Source: Amycolatopsis saalfeldensis (GTDB lineage: Bacteria > Actinomycetota > Actinomycetes > Mycobacteriales > Pseudonocardiaceae). Taken from it: a stretch of 64,000 nt of DNA. Each line of letters opens with the position of its first letter. The stretch's first letter is position 1. Below the pieces are notes generated by a model that was given only the letters and a program-made list of their open reading frames with translations, had not been told where the DNA came from and searched no databases. Location: contig NZ_FOEF01000007.1 in NCBI RefSeq assembly GCF_900110575.1, positions 1-64,000 on the forward strand, read 5' to 3'. A program made the translations under genes and the position numbers. This document shows positions 1 to 8,561 of the stretch, in pieces.

Positions 1-339
1 GAGCACGGCGTCGAGACGGGCATCATCAAGCGCCTGCCGCACGGCGAGTTCATCGAGCTCCACCAGCCGCTCGGCGGCGTGGACAGCCACGGCCACGCCA
101 TTCCGCTGGAATACCAGGGCGCGACCGTGCCGAAGAAGATGAACAAGCTCGGCACCGCCGGGCACGCCGTTCCGGGCTCCCTCCTGCGGCCGGACCCGCC
201 GGAGGAGTCGGCCGCGCTGGAGCGGGCCGCGCACAACGGCCACAACGGCAGCAGCAACGGCAACGGCAGCAGCAACGGGCATGCCGACGGGGCCTCGCAG
301 GAGACCCAGCCGGAGTCGCACCCGATCGAGTCGAGCTGA
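1..339 (+). CDS. qcrB: Cytochrome bc1 complex cytochrome b subunit, C-terminal fragment
   Basis: The frame is open from the first base, so only the last 112 residues of a longer protein lie in the window. The segment reading [17 protein letters not shown], then [20 protein letters not shown], matches my memory of the conserved cytoplasmic tail of actinobacterial QcrB, the quinol-oxidising membrane subunit that passes electrons to cytochrome c and the aa3 oxidase. The last 45 or so residues are rich in Asn, Gly, Ser and His and look disordered. The upstream qcrC/qcrA genes would lie outside the window. Identification rests on recalled motif similarity, not on a search. Confidence 0.8.
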   Translation, partial: EHGVETGIIKRLPHGEFIELHQPLGGVDSHGHAIPLEYQGATVPKKMNKLGTAGHAVPGSLLRPDPPEESAALERAAHNGHNGSSNGNGSSNGHADGASQETQPESHPIESS

Positions 340-845
340 CCACCTATGCGGGCGACCACTGCGTTTCGCCTCCACCGACTGTCGCCGGGCCGGGCGCGGC
401 CCCTCTGCCACACTTCGCCCCGGCTCGGCGGCACCATGCTCGCCTCCTGCGCGATCGCGACGGTCGCGCTGTCCACCGCCTCGACCTCTGTCACCATGGA
501 AAGCCTTGCCCCACCGGATGATCCGACGATCCACTTCGGACTTGCCTACCTGGTACCGCCGATCCTGCACGCCATCGTCCTGCTCACCCTGATCGACAGC
601 CGCACCCCCGGCCTCCGCCGGACCGCCGGGCTCATCGGCAGCTTGTTCGGCTCGTTGCGCGCGCAGCAGGATCCGTCGGCAAGGTGTCGGCGAGGGTGCT
701 GGCCGATCCCCAGGCCGAAGCGGTCAGCGATGCCCAGTCTGGATCGGCTCTGGATCGGTTTGCCACCGCCCGGGGCGGGTAGCCAGAGGGTGGCCGCGCA
801 CATCCCATGCGGCACACGCCGATCGCGAAGGAGCGGGGCAGCTTC
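340..845. other. Gap with a possible decayed membrane protein
   Basis: No convincing intact gene. A forward frame opens at 346 and encodes hydrophobic stretches (for example around FGLAYLVPPILHAIVLLTLI), but after about residue 100 it turns into arginine-rich sequence typical of a wrong frame. It ends in an ATGA overlap with the next gene. It may be the front part of a broken membrane-protein gene. The end of this stretch carries the promoter-like motif at 758-782. Confidence 0.3.
758..782 (+). promoter_or_regulatory. Putative SigB/SigF-type promoter
   Basis: GTTT at 758-761 and GGGTAG at 777-782 are separated by 15 bases. This matches the GTTT-N14-17-GGGTA form recognised by actinobacterial general-stress sigma factors. 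It lies 64 bases upstream of the SRPBCC gene start at 846. The same arrangement recurs upstream of other genes in this window. Confidence 0.5.
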
Positions 846-1325
846 ATGAGTACCGTAACCAAGTCCGTCGACGTCGAAGCCGACGTCACCACCGTCTACA
901 ACCAATGGACCCAGTTCACCCAGTTTCCCCGGTTCATGGATGGCGTCGAACGGATCGACCAGCTCGACGACACCCACACGCACTGGCGGATCAACGTCGC
1001 CGGTGTGACCCGGGAGTTCGACGCGACGATCACCGAACAGCACCCCGACGAACGAGTCGCATGGGCCTCGAACGGTGACGGCCCGAATCATGCCGGGGTC
1101 GCGACGGTGCACCGAATCGACGACCGTCACACCCGGGTGACGGTGCAAATGGACATCGACCCCGACGGATTCGTCGAAAACGTCGCCGACAAGCTGGGCA
1201 TCCTCGATCGCCGCGTCCAGGGTGACCTCGACCGGTTCAAGACGTTCATCGAGCAGCGGGACGGCGCCGAGACCGGCGAATGGCGCGGCGACGTCGATCG
1301 GGCAGCCCAGCACACCGAGAAGTAG
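846..1325 (+). CDS. SRPBCC (START-like) family protein
   Basis: A 159-residue protein of the polyketide-cyclase/COQ10-like SRPBCC fold. The N-terminus (SVDVEADVTTVYNQWTQFTQFPRFMDGVE) is typical: a first beta strand, then a helix with the aromatic WxxFxxFPRFM pattern that caps the ligand cavity. Members bind hydrophobic ligands, but the ligand here cannot be told. The ATG at 846 is chosen because AAGGAG lies about 13 bases upstream and the domain begins at once; an upstream in-frame start at 807 would add unrelated sequence. The C-terminal 30 residues are charged and probably disordered. A stress-type promoter motif precedes it, and two more SRPBCC genes lie within 6 kb. Confidence 0.85.
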   Translation: MSTVTKSVDVEADVTTVYNQWTQFTQFPRFMDGVERIDQLDDTHTHWRINVAGVTREFDATITEQHPDERVAWASNGDGPNHAGVATVHRIDDRHTRVTVQMDIDPDGFVENVADKLGILDRRVQGDLDRFKTFIEQRDGAETGEWRGDVDRAAQHTEK

Positions 1326-1732
1326 CGTATTCCGAAGTACCGGGTGAAATAAGAGCTGCGCTGAGCTTCCGTCTGGAGAGTTCATCGCGGGTGACAGCGG
1401 CCGGCTCCCCATCGTGATGGCCATCCTTCGGGTGAGCCGGCCGCTCCCTGCGTGCGCTCGCCCTGAACCCAGTCCGGCGAAGTCCAGCAGCCACTGCAAA
1501 ACGACCAACGCGGTGGCTGCGCGCAACGCCGCCCATCGCGCGACCCTCTTACGCGCGGATCCACTCGATGCGGATGACGGCGGGGGCGCGGTGACCGGCG
1601 TGAGCGCGTTCGCCCGAGTAGGCGCCGGAGGTTCGACCATCTCGTCAAGGGGTGAGCGACCATTCCACGGTTCAGGCCTCCACCTGGCCGTCGCCCCCTC
1701 TCTCCGATTGTCCGGGGGCTGAGGTCATCCCC
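1326..1732. other. Intergenic, no gene seen
   Basis: No reading frame here looks like a real protein. A minus-strand frame encodes one isolated hydrophobic stretch (ATALVVLQWLLDFAGLG), but it runs straight into antisense of the SRPBCC gene, so I do not call it. No hairpin strong enough to call a terminator was seen. Confidence 0.4.
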
Positions 1733-1975
1733 TCACTCTGTCCCCGGACTCGGCTCTCCGTCGGCCGACAGCCTCGACGCTTCGGCCGTCGCCATCTCCT
1801 CCGCGCGCTGCTCGGCCTCGAGCCGGCGGTGATGACGGCAGGACGTGCACACCAGCGTCTTCCCGATGACCACACCGCTGTCGGTGATCACCCGCGCCAC
1901 GTGCACGGTGGTGTAGCCACACCGGTCACACGCGACCAGGGGATCGTGCGGGTCCAGCAGGACTCGGGTACTCAC
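1733..1975 (-). CDS. Small zinc-ribbon protein
   Basis: An 80-residue protein with two Cys pairs, CDRC near residues 16-19 and CTSC near residues 43-46, spaced as in a four-cysteine zinc ribbon, followed by a charged helical tail. I do not recognise the family. The start is a GTG (complement of 1973-1975) with GAGG about 13 bases upstream. The gene stands alone between gaps and no partner is evident. It could be a DNA- or protein-binding accessory factor, but nothing in the sequence says which. Confidence 0.6.
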   Translation of the reverse strand: MSTRVLLDPHDPLVACDRCGYTTVHVARVITDSGVVIGKTLVCTSCRHHRRLEAEQRAEEMATAEASRLSADGEPSPGTE

Positions 1976-2036
1976 AACGGATCACGCCTCTCCGAAGTGG
2001 ACAGTCAGGGTCGGGGTGGGCAAGCCGTCCGCCCCG

Positions 2037-2300
2037 TCAGGGTCGACGGCGGGCCGCGGCGAGCGCGGCGGCGACGGAGTCGTACACCGCGAGCGAGCGG
2101 TCCAGGCCGGTCAGCCGCAACGGGCGCAGGATGGCCCGGCCGGTCGCGACCACCCGCAGCCCGGCGCGGTCCGAGGTCCGCGACGTTCTGGTGGTCCACT
2201 TCCCCGGCCACCTCGATGACGAGTGATTCCCCGCCCTGCCACACGGCCAACAGGTCCGAGACGCTCTCGTAAGCGAGCGAGGTATCCCGGTGATTCCACG
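2037..2300 (-). pseudogene. Remnant of a STAS-domain anti-sigma factor antagonist
   Basis: Two minus-strand frames each hold part of a STAS domain. The first (about 2178-2260) reads SLVIEVAGEVDHQNVADL, the opening beta strand of an anti-anti-sigma factor. The second (about 2037-2170) reads AGLRVVATGRAILRPLRLTGL and then LAVYDSVAAALAA, the closing half. The central part, with the conserved phosphorylatable serine motif (DSxGL type), is missing and the frame shifts at the joint near 2170-2178. So this is a deletion plus frameshift, not a sequencing slip alone. The intact gene would have controlled a stress sigma factor. Confidence 0.7.
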
Positions 2301-3114
2301 GAGTGCTCCTGAACGGCCCGGTCGACGTCGCCGACGCGGGAGTCCTGGCGTCAACGGGGAGTCTTCGAACGGGCCCGGTTCCCGAAGTGGACGATCGTCG
2401 CGAGGGCGAGATCTGGGCACTCTCGGCGAGGGGCAGCACCACCGTACCTCGTTCCGGGGGAAACTCCACATCCGGGGGCGGCGGCCGTCGGCGCGGGGCT
2501 CAACGGCGGCCTCGGCCTGGTCGCGGTCCGCGCCACCGGGGGGACGACGATCTTCTCCCTCGCCATCCGGTCCTCACCGCTTCGGCTCTCGTCGGCGCCG
2601 TGTTCGACGTCCGGATGTTCCCCTCGATCCGGCTCCCCCACCGCCCCTGGCTCGTTCCCGGACGTTTGGCCTCATCCGGAGTGGGCACCCGGACAGTGCG
2701 CTCCCCCTGGTCCCCGGGTGGCATTCACCAACCCCGCGGCGAAGGGTGAACTTGGCTATGGCGCGCCACGCCATCAGACCTCCGGCCACTCCGGCTCCGG
2801 CCGATGTCCGCCGGCCGCATCGAGGCCGGTCGTCCGTTTCCTGACTGGTTGATCCAGACCCGCCCCAGCCACCGAGTGCCGCCCGGCGATGGGCTGACGC
2901 ACCGGTGCGCTTGTGGCGCAGATAGGGCTGTCGCCTGCTTTGGACCAGTACGGCGCCGGCCCTCGCGGGGCACGGTGCAACGGGAGGCCGCCGTGCCCCG
3001 CCTCTTCTTCGTCCGGAACGTCAGTCAGGTAGAACGCCCCCGGCCTACGAGAAGCGCGGGGGCGGCCGGCCCACTTAGGACAGTCCGCGAGACCCTGGAC
3101 GGCGTTCGGTACGT
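2301..3114. other. 814-base gap without a supportable gene
   Basis: All frames in this stretch are short or read as arginine/proline-rich wrong-frame sequence. The minus-strand part next to the STAS remnant could be its decayed upstream portion. A forward fragment near 2490-2570 reads GLNGGLGLVAVRATGGTTIFSLAI, vaguely like the end of an ATPase or kinase domain, but too short to call. The stretch looks like degraded coding DNA. Confidence 0.35.
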
Positions 3115-3936
3115 TCAGGTCCGCTTCGGGGGCCGCGGGAAGAAGAACGCCGTTCGCTTCTGGTAAGCGCGGTAGCCGGGGCGGTCTTGCATCCGCTTTT
3201 CGGTGCGCTTGGCGCCGGTGGCGAACATCAGCAGGTAGCTCATGACCGCCGGCGCGGGCAGCGTCCACGCGCCCGGGGCGGACGCGGCCGCGGCGATCCA
3301 CGCTCCGTCCCACACCAGGGAGTCGCCGAAGTAGTTCGGGTGCCGCGACCAGCCCCACAAGCCGGTGTCGAGCACGTCCGGCCGGTTTTCCTTGTCCCGT
3401 TGGGAGTACTCCGACTTCTGGTGATCGGCCAACGCCTCCACGACGCCACCGGCGATCATCACCGCCAGCCCGGCGGGGGCGAGCCACCGGCGCCGGCCGC
3501 GCGGCACCGCGCTGGCGGCCGCGAGCTGCACCGGCGCGGAGACCAGCAGCTGGCTCAGCCCCTGGGTCAGGAAGACCTTGCCGAGCACCGTTTTCGCCGA
3601 GTCGCCTTCGAGGAACTCGGTGTAACGCGGGTCTTCCTCGTCGCTCCCGCGCAGGCGGCCGAGCATCTGGCGTTCGAGCCGGGCCGCCCACGCGGAGGTG
3701 GCCGCCGCCAGGGCCCAGCGCCGCCGGGCGTCACCGCGACCGGCCAGCGCGCTGGTCACGGCCACGGCGGCCAAGCCGGGGCCCCAGACGGCATCGGCGT
3801 AGTCGCGCCGCCCCGAACGCAGCGCGACGACGGCGGTCGCGGTCTGCGCCGCGGTCACCACCGCGGCCGACAGCGCGGCCACCCGGCACAGGTTCGCGGT
3901 GTCGACCGTGCTCCGCCGCCGTCTCGTCGCCGGCAT
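3115..3936 (-). CDS. DUF1295-type integral membrane reductase/methyltransferase-like protein
   Basis: A 273-residue membrane protein with several hydrophobic segments. The C-terminal part reads WGWSRHPNYFGDSLVWDGAW and then KRTEKRMQDRPGYRAYQKRT. This is the signature of the DUF1295/steroid-5-alpha-reductase C-terminal and isoprenylcysteine-methyltransferase group (RHPNYFG, then the ExxM..RPGYxxYxxRT cofactor region). Members reduce lipid double bonds or methylate; which applies here is unknown. The start is the ATG at 3934-3936, two bases after the stop of the upstream SRPBCC gene, so the two are probably co-transcribed and the SRPBCC protein may carry a lipid ligand for it (inference). Confidence 0.8.
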   Translation of the reverse strand: MPATRRRRSTVDTANLCRVAALSAAVVTAAQTATAVVALRSGRRDYADAVWGPGLAAVAVTSALAGRGDARRRWALAAATSAWAARLERQMLGRLRGSDEEDPRYTEFLEGDSAKTVLGKVFLTQGLSQLLVSAPVQLAAASAVPRGRRRWLAPAGLAVMIAGGVVEALADHQKSEYSQRDKENRPDVLDTGLWGWSRHPNYFGDSLVWDGAWIAAAASAPGAWTLPAPAVMSYLLMFATGAKRTEKRMQDRPGYRAYQKRTAFFFPRPPKRT

Positions 3937-3938
3937 GG

Positions 3939-4292
3939 CTAGCGGGCCAGGCCGTTGAGCGCTTCGGTCAGCCGCCGCTCGGTGTCGTTGCCGAGCTTCT
4001 CGAAGACCAGCTTGCTCAGTGGCGCCGCCAACTTGGCGACGCCGTTGAACTGCAGTTCGTTGGTGTAGGTGACGCTCGACCCCGCACCGCTGGACCTGAC
4101 CTCGATGGTCTCGGTGGAAGTGGCGGTGTCGTTGCGCCCGACCAGGACCACGCGGTCTCCGGCGAGCTGTTCGAGCGTGTAGGTCCGCTCGGTGCCGGGG
4201 TCCCACTGCTCGGCGTGGCCGAAGTCGGCCAGGTAGGGAATGACGACTCCGGGTCCGGGCTCGACGGTGAACGTCCGTGAGACGGTAGGCAT
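3939..4292 (-). CDS. SRPBCC (polyketide cyclase/dehydrase-like) family protein
   Basis: A 117-residue protein with the SRPBCC pattern: SRTFTVEPGPGVVIPYLADF at the N-terminus, a central antiparallel sheet (VTYTNELQFNG), and a long C-terminal helix that closes the ligand cavity. The start ATG at 4290-4292 has AAAGGG about 9 bases upstream. The stop lies two bases before the ATG of the DUF1295 membrane gene, so they form a two-gene operon. A GTTT-N17-GGGTAA motif lies about 94 bases upstream of the start, which suggests general-stress control. Confidence 0.8.
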   Translation of the reverse strand: MPTVSRTFTVEPGPGVVIPYLADFGHAEQWDPGTERTYTLEQLAGDRVVLVGRNDTATSTETIEVRSSGAGSSVTYTNELQFNGVAKLAAPLSKLVFEKLGNDTERRLTEALNGLAR

Positions 4293-4385
4293 GAAATCAC
4301 CCTTTCAGGGAGGTGGATCTCGGTGGGCGAAGGCGCAGGTGGGCTCAGCGGCCCGGCACCTGAGCGGTCCGGCCGGATTCTCCGG

Positions 4386-4412
4386 TTACCCGGCAACCGG
4401 GGCCGGGCAAAC
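4386..4412 (-). promoter_or_regulatory. Putative SigB/SigF-type promoter
   Basis: On the minus strand GTTT (4412-4409) is followed after 17 bases by GGGTAA (4391-4386). It faces the SRPBCC-DUF1295 operon that starts at 4292. Confidence 0.45.
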
Positions 4413-4707
4413 GACCCCTCATGGTTTTCCGCGACCTGGAGACCCCGCCGAGCGAGCGTCCGCGTGACGAACCGGATTCGCCCGATCGCGGCATTCGGCT
4501 CGAGGTTTCGGCGGGCGAAGCACGGCTATCCGACGGGGGATGGAGGTGCCGGCCGATCCTCGGGAAAGAGCGGTAACCGGTGCTTGTGTGGCTATGGGCA
4601 CGGGGTTTCAGGTCAGCAGAGTGAGGATGGTCCCGACCGCCGCCGGCAGCTCCGTCATTTCCTCGCCGCGGCTGAAGCCCGCCGGACGCCCGCGTCGAGC
4701 GGCGCCG

Positions 4708-4732
4708 GTTTGTGGTGGGGCTCAGGGGGTAG
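4708..4732 (+). promoter_or_regulatory. Putative SigB/SigF-type promoter
   Basis: GTTT at 4708-4711 and GGGTAG at 4727-4732 are separated by 15 bases, the same spacing as the copy at 758-782. It lies about 50 bases upstream of the PPOX remnant at 4785. Confidence 0.5.
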
Positions 4733-4784
4733 CCGGAAGGGACTCGCGACCGGCTCGGCCGAGTCCTGACCCGCAGGAGGACAT

Positions 4785-4979
4785 CGTGCCCGCTCGTACC
4801 GCAGACGGTCCGAAACTGATGCCGGAGACGGAGGAACTGGCCACCGGCAAGAACTTCGCCGCGGTCACCACGGTGCTGTCCGGCGGACGGCTGCAGACCC
4901 AGATGATCTGGGTGCACGTCGAAAACGGCGAGATCGTGCTCAACACCGAGACCCACCGGGCGGAGTCCGCGGCAAGGTG
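4785..4979 (+). pseudogene. Truncated PPOX (F420/FMN-dependent) oxidoreductase
   Basis: A strong AGGAGG site 6 bases before a GTG starts a 64-residue product. It aligns with only the first half of the pyridoxamine-phosphate-oxidase-like split-barrel fold: a first helix (TEELATGKNFAAVTTVLSGG), then QTQMIWVHVENGEIVLNT with the cofactor-phosphate region. A full member has about 130-145 residues. The frame stops just after the THRAES segment, where the family normally continues with KxRNL, and no continuation is clear in other frames. It is probably a non-functional fragment with its promoter and ribosome site still in place. Confidence 0.6.
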
Positions 4980-5166
4980 ACCGGAGTGGAAACGGGTGAA
5001 CGAGCCCGTCTCCAGGTCGACGAGCGTGACCCCGGAGCGGCAGACCTTCGTCGACCAGGGCAAGGGCGTCGCCGACTGATGAGCGGCACGCTCGGCGAGT
5101 TCGCTTCGACCGGACTCCCACGGGGAATCCGCGGCTCGAAATCCCGGCACTTCCATGGAGGCATTC

Positions 5167-5766
5167 ATGCGCGTTCTGGCCCTGATCTGCACCCTCAAAC
5201 CCGCTCCGGCGAAATCGAGCAGCGACCTGATCGCCGCACAATTGCTCGACCTGTTCGCCCGGGCTGGTGTCGACGGCGAGAGCGTGCGCGTCGTCGACCA
5301 CGACGTGCGCCCGGGCGTGGAAGCCGACATGGGCCACGGCGACGAATGGCCCGGCCTCCGCCGCAAGATCGCCGGCGCCGACATCCTGCTCGTGGCCACG
5401 CCCACCTGGGTCGGGCACATGTCCAGCGTCGCCCAGCGAGTCCTCGAACGCCTCGACGCCGAACTGTCCGAAACCGACGACCAGGGCCGCCCCGCCATGT
5501 TCGGCAAGGTCGCCGTCGCCGCGGCCGTCGGCAACGAGGACGGCGCCCACAAGATCATCGCCGACCTCTTCCAGGCCCTCAACGACATCGGCTTCACCAT
5601 CCCCGCCCAGGGCGGGACCTACTGGAACGGCGAAGCGATGCAGGGCGGCGACTACAACGACCTCGACGAGACCCCCGAAGCCGTCGCCTCCGCCAACGCC
5701 ACCCTGGTCCGCAACGCCGTCCACCTCGCCCGGCTGCTCACGGCGGCTCAATACCCGCCCGCCTGA
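5167..5766 (+). CDS. Flavodoxin-like NAD(P)H-dependent FMN reductase family protein
   Basis: A 199-residue flavodoxin-fold protein. The N-terminal beta strand (MRVLALICTLKP) leads into a Ser-rich phosphate-binding loop (APAKSSS, residues 12-18). ATPTWVGHMSS supplies the second FMN loop and GGTYWNGEAM a third. Such proteins bind FMN and reduce quinones or other small molecules with NAD(P)H in the cytosol. The start is set at 5167 because GGAGG sits 7 bases upstream; an in-frame ATG at 5155 lies before that site. The neighbours are stress-type genes, which fits a redox-protective role (inference). Confidence 0.8.
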   Translation: MRVLALICTLKPAPAKSSSDLIAAQLLDLFARAGVDGESVRVVDHDVRPGVEADMGHGDEWPGLRRKIAGADILLVATPTWVGHMSSVAQRVLERLDAELSETDDQGRPAMFGKVAVAAAVGNEDGAHKIIADLFQALNDIGFTIPAQGGTYWNGEAMQGGDYNDLDETPEAVASANATLVRNAVHLARLLTAAQYPPA

Positions 5767-5946
5767 GGGCTGCTTTCCGGGCGGCCCGGCCAACGGCGCT
5801 CAACCCGGGTCTGCGTCCTGCCGCCGGCCAGGCGTGACAGAGGCCTGCCCCACCACCGCCACCCGGACAGAATCCGCCCAGCCCCAGGCGATTCCTTTGC
5901 CGCGCCGGGGAAACCCGCGGCCGGCCCACCCTCCGGCCGCCGGACA

Positions 5947-6369
5947 TCAGGGCCGGGCGATCCGGTTGACCGCCTCGGCCACGAGCTCCGGGCCGGCAAC
6001 CGCGACCGTCAGCCCCGGGTGCCGCAGCAGACCGGTCGGCTCGATCCCCGGCACCGGCCGGTGAAACCGGATGCACACCGCTCGTCCGGCCGAGGCAGCG
6101 AAGGTCAGCCCGTGGTCGGCCAGTGACAGCCGCACGCCGAGCGCCTTCACCGGGTTGAACGGGCCGACGACCTCCGCGCCGGCGAGGTTGCCGACCGGCG
6201 TCGACACCACCCACGGCCCGAGCCGCACGCGCAGGCCGTCGGCGTCCAGTTCGAGGCCGCTGTGGGCGCCGAGCAGCCGGCGGAGCCACGGCTGGGCGAA
6301 CACCAGCTCCGCCCGCAAGCGGTGCCGGACGATCACGGTGGTATCCGGCGTGGATTCCGCCGCCGTCAT
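5947..6369 (-). CDS. Conserved hypothetical actinobacterial protein
   Basis: A protein of about 140 residues, mostly beta strand, with the run GLELDADGLRVRLGPW followed by a segment ending VGPFNPVKALGVRLSLADHG. It resembles a family of uncharacterised actinobacterial proteins that I recall only as hypothetical. No catalytic motif, signal peptide or membrane segment is visible. The start is uncertain: the ATG at 6367-6369 gives MTAAEST and a natural N-terminus, while a TTG at 6429 would add 20 residues. No ribosome site decides between them. The gene stands alone and does not overlap its neighbours. Confidence 0.55.
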   Translation of the reverse strand: MTAAESTPDTTVIVRHRLRAELVFAQPWLRRLLGAHSGLELDADGLRVRLGPWVVSTPVGNLAGAEVVGPFNPVKALGVRLSLADHGLTFAASAGRAVCIRFHRPVPGIEPTGLLRHPGLTVAVAGPELVAEAVNRIARP

Positions 6370-6521
6370 CCGGGACCGCCGAACGGCGTGCCCGGGCTTC
6401 CGGATTCCCGCCGCTGTCCGGCGAAGCAATGACCGTTGCCCGGCGATGTGACTTCTTCCGGTGGCGAGTGCTGGTCGCTCTCGGGGTGCATGGCCGACCT
6501 CCTCCTGCTGGCTTCGACCGG

Positions 6522-6959
6522 TCAGCGGCCGGTCCAGCCGCCTTCAGCCTCGGCGTTCTCCACATCGGAGTCCGCCACCGCCGTGTGCGCCAGCGCCGCG
6601 ACGGTCTCTTCCAGTCCGCGCTGCACTTGCTCCCCCTCGCTCTCGCGAACACTGTGGAGGGTGATGGTCAGCCGAGAGCCGCCAGGCGCCTGCTCGTCGA
6701 TGGTCAGCTCCCCGTGGTAATCGTGCGGGCCCTGCGCACCCCACGAGAGCTTCCGGGCACCCTCGTCCACGGTGAGCCATGCTTCGCCCTCGACGCGCTC
6801 GCCACCCACGTCTGCCTCGACGTGCACCGCGTCGCCGCCCTGGGGCTCGGCTTCCCGCATCTGGGGGAAGTAATGCGGCAAGTTTCTCGGTTCGCGCAAA
6901 TAGGCGAAGAGCTCGTCGGCGGGCAGGTCGATCGTGGCGGTGTGCCGGTAGTCAGTCAT
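6522..6959 (-). CDS. SRPBCC family protein
   Basis: A 145-residue SRPBCC protein, the third in this region. It begins TDYRHTATIDLPADELFAYL and continues with REPRNLPHYFP, the standard first strand and alpha-helix pair. The sheet and the long C-terminal helix follow (QVQRGLEETVAALAHTAV), then an acidic tail. The start is the ATG at 6957-6959, with GGAGG about 6-10 bases upstream on the minus strand. It diverges from the Ku gene across a 167-base gap that holds a palindromic GGGTACCC. The ligand is unknown. Confidence 0.85.
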   Translation of the reverse strand: MTDYRHTATIDLPADELFAYLREPRNLPHYFPQMREAEPQGGDAVHVEADVGGERVEGEAWLTVDEGARKLSWGAQGPHDYHGELTIDEQAPGGSRLTITLHSVRESEGEQVQRGLEETVAALAHTAVADSDVENAEAEGGWTGR

Positions 6960-7073
6960 CTCGGTGCCTCCTTGGCGGCCGGGTACCCACCGCGGACGGG
7001 ATTACCCGCGATGAATGAGCGGTGGGAATTCCTCCGCTGTTCTGCACCAGCGCCGACGAGCTGGCCGAACGCC

Positions 7074-7099
7074 GTGTGACCATGCCCGACGCCGGGTAC
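7074..7099 (+). promoter_or_regulatory. Possible SigB/SigF-type promoter of the Ku gene
   Basis: GTGT at 7074-7077 and GGGTAC at 7094-7099 are separated by 16 bases. The first element departs from GTTT by one base, so this is a weaker match than the copies at 758, 4708 and 20333. It lies 28 bases upstream of the Ku start. Confidence 0.35.
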
Positions 7100-7126
7100 T
7101 CATCGGTGGGTGAAGGGAGTAGCGGG

Positions 7127-8050
7127 ATGCGTCCGGTTTGGCAGGGGTCTCTGGCGTTCGGCCTGGTCAGCGTGCCAGTGCGGCTGTACAAGGCCGTCGA
7201 CGACCACGCCGTGCACTTCACCCAGTTCCAGCAGGGCACGCGCGACCGCATCCGCTCCCGCCGGGTCAACGAGCGGACCGGCGACGAGGTCCCCTACGCG
7301 GAGATCGCCAAAGGCTACGAGCTCGACGACAGCGAGTACGTCCTGGTCGAGCAGCAGGAGCTCGACGAGGTGGCACCCGGTCGGTCGCGTTCTCTCGAGG
7401 TGGAACGCTTCGTCGATCTGGACGAGGTCGACCCGATCTACTTCGACCGCACTTATTGGCTCGCACCGGCGAAAGAGGACGCCGAGCGGCCGTACGTGCT
7501 GCTCGTCGAAGCCCTGGGCAAGCGGGACAAGGCGGCAGTCGCGAAATTCGCCCTGCACGGGCGGGAACACCTCGCGCTCGTCCGGGCCGGGAAGGGTGTC
7601 CTGGTACTCAACACCCTGCACTTCGCCACGGACGTGCGTGACCCGGCGAAGGACATCCCCCTGCTCCCGGCGGACGCCAAGACGAACGGGAAGGAACTCG
7701 AGATGGCCGTCCGGCTCATCGACGCGATGACCGGGCAGTGGCAGCCGGAGGAATACCACGACACCTACAACGAGCGCGTCCGCGACCTCATCGACGCCAA
7801 GAAGGCCGGCGGGACGGTGACCCCGGCAGCGGAACCGGACGAGGACACGAAGGTCGTCGACCTGTTCGAAGCGTTGTCCAAGAGCGTGCGCAAACGGGAC
7901 GGGCAGCGAGGTCGGTCCGCGAAGCGCGAGAAGCCGGACCTCGCCGGGCTGTCCAAGGCACAGCTGCAAAAGCTGGCCAAGGAACGCGACGTCAAGGGCC
8001 GCTCGAAGATGACGCGCGACGACCTGGAAGCAGCGTTGAAGGCGTCCTGA
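7127..8050 (+). CDS. ku: Non-homologous end-joining DNA-binding protein Ku
   Basis: A 307-residue bacterial Ku. The opening MRPVWQGSLAFGLVSVPVRL and the segments VERFVDLDEVDPIYFDRTYWL and AGKGVLVLNTLHFATDVRD are characteristic of the Ku beta-barrel core, which forms a homodimeric ring on double-strand break ends and recruits the ligase LigD. Residues 260-307 are a lysine-rich extension ending in a SAP-like helix pair (LSKAQLQKLAKERDVKGRSK), common in actinobacterial Ku. The start is the ATG at 7127, which has GGGAG 9-13 bases before it; earlier in-frame starts add unrelated sequence. No ligD is seen in this window. Confidence 0.93.
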   Translation: MRPVWQGSLAFGLVSVPVRLYKAVDDHAVHFTQFQQGTRDRIRSRRVNERTGDEVPYAEIAKGYELDDSEYVLVEQQELDEVAPGRSRSLEVERFVDLDEVDPIYFDRTYWLAPAKEDAERPYVLLVEALGKRDKAAVAKFALHGREHLALVRAGKGVLVLNTLHFATDVRDPAKDIPLLPADAKTNGKELEMAVRLIDAMTGQWQPEEYHDTYNERVRDLIDAKKAGGTVTPAAEPDEDTKVVDLFEALSKSVRKRDGQRGRSAKREKPDLAGLSKAQLQKLAKERDVKGRSKMTRDDLEAALKAS

Positions 8051-8216
8051 ATCGGCCTGACCGGGCCGGGGTACGTTTCCCGCAGGTCCGTGCGGGCCAT
8101 CCGACCGCCGGAATGAGTTGTTGCCTCAGCAGGCCGGGAACGAAGCCGTGCGACGTGCGGCCGAAACAGATTCCCAAGTGGACACTCGCCGGTCATCGGC
8201 GCGCTAGGCTGGACGC

Positions 8217-8437
8217 ATGCTGAGGCTCGGTTTCCCCGTCATCGGCGTGTCCGATCTGCCGCGCGCGGTGGCGTTCTGGACCTCGGCCTTGCATCTCGTC
8301 GAAGCTGACGAATGGGCCGGCGACAACTGGCGGACCCTGCACCACGCCGATGGCTCCGGTCGCGCGCTGGCGCTGGGGATCCGGACGGCAACCGCTTTTG
8401 CGTGGTCGATCTCAGCAATGCGCCCTCCGGCGGTTGA
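8217..8437 (+). pseudogene. Internally deleted VOC (glyoxalase-like) family gene
   Basis: The first part (8217-8377) reads LRLGFPVIGVSDLPRAVAFW, the first beta-alpha unit of a VOC metalloprotein, up to GRALALG. The last part, in a different frame (8378-8437), reads DPDGNRFCVVDLSNAPSGG and stop, the standard C-terminal VOC strand. The middle of the protein (about 40-50 residues, including the second metal-ligand region) is missing and the two ends are joined out of frame. As read, translation from 8217 runs on to 8489 with nonsense sequence. The gene is dead by deletion. Confidence 0.75.
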
Positions 8438-8561
8438 CCGGCCGACACTCAGCAGGACTCGACGACCTTCGCGCCGGCGTGCACGGTAATCCACCGGGAG
8501 AAGGGGTATCCGAGGCGTCGAGGCCGGTCGCGCGTGCCGGCCTCCCCGGAAGGAGTGAGCC

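Larger units (their letters stand above)
4293..4784. other. Divergent control region
   Basis: 492 bases between the minus-strand SRPBCC gene and the plus-strand PPOX remnant. No gene is seen on either strand. It holds one GTTT/GGGTA promoter-like motif facing each way (4386-4412 minus, 4708-4732 plus). Confidence 0.4.

Noticed and set aside
238..282. Repeated AACGGC/AGCAGC units near the start of the window, as a possible tandem repeat element
   Set aside because: They encode the Asn/Gly/Ser-rich tail of QcrB in frame and are just low-complexity coding sequence.
546..1640. Minus-strand open frame of 364 codons across the first SRPBCC gene
   Set aside because: Most of it is antisense to the SRPBCC gene and contains no recognisable fold; only a short hydrophobic stretch near its start stands out.
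4345..5793. Minus-strand open frame of 482 codons opposite the flavodoxin-like gene
   Set aside because: Wrong-strand composition. The plus strand has a ribosome site and a flavodoxin fold.
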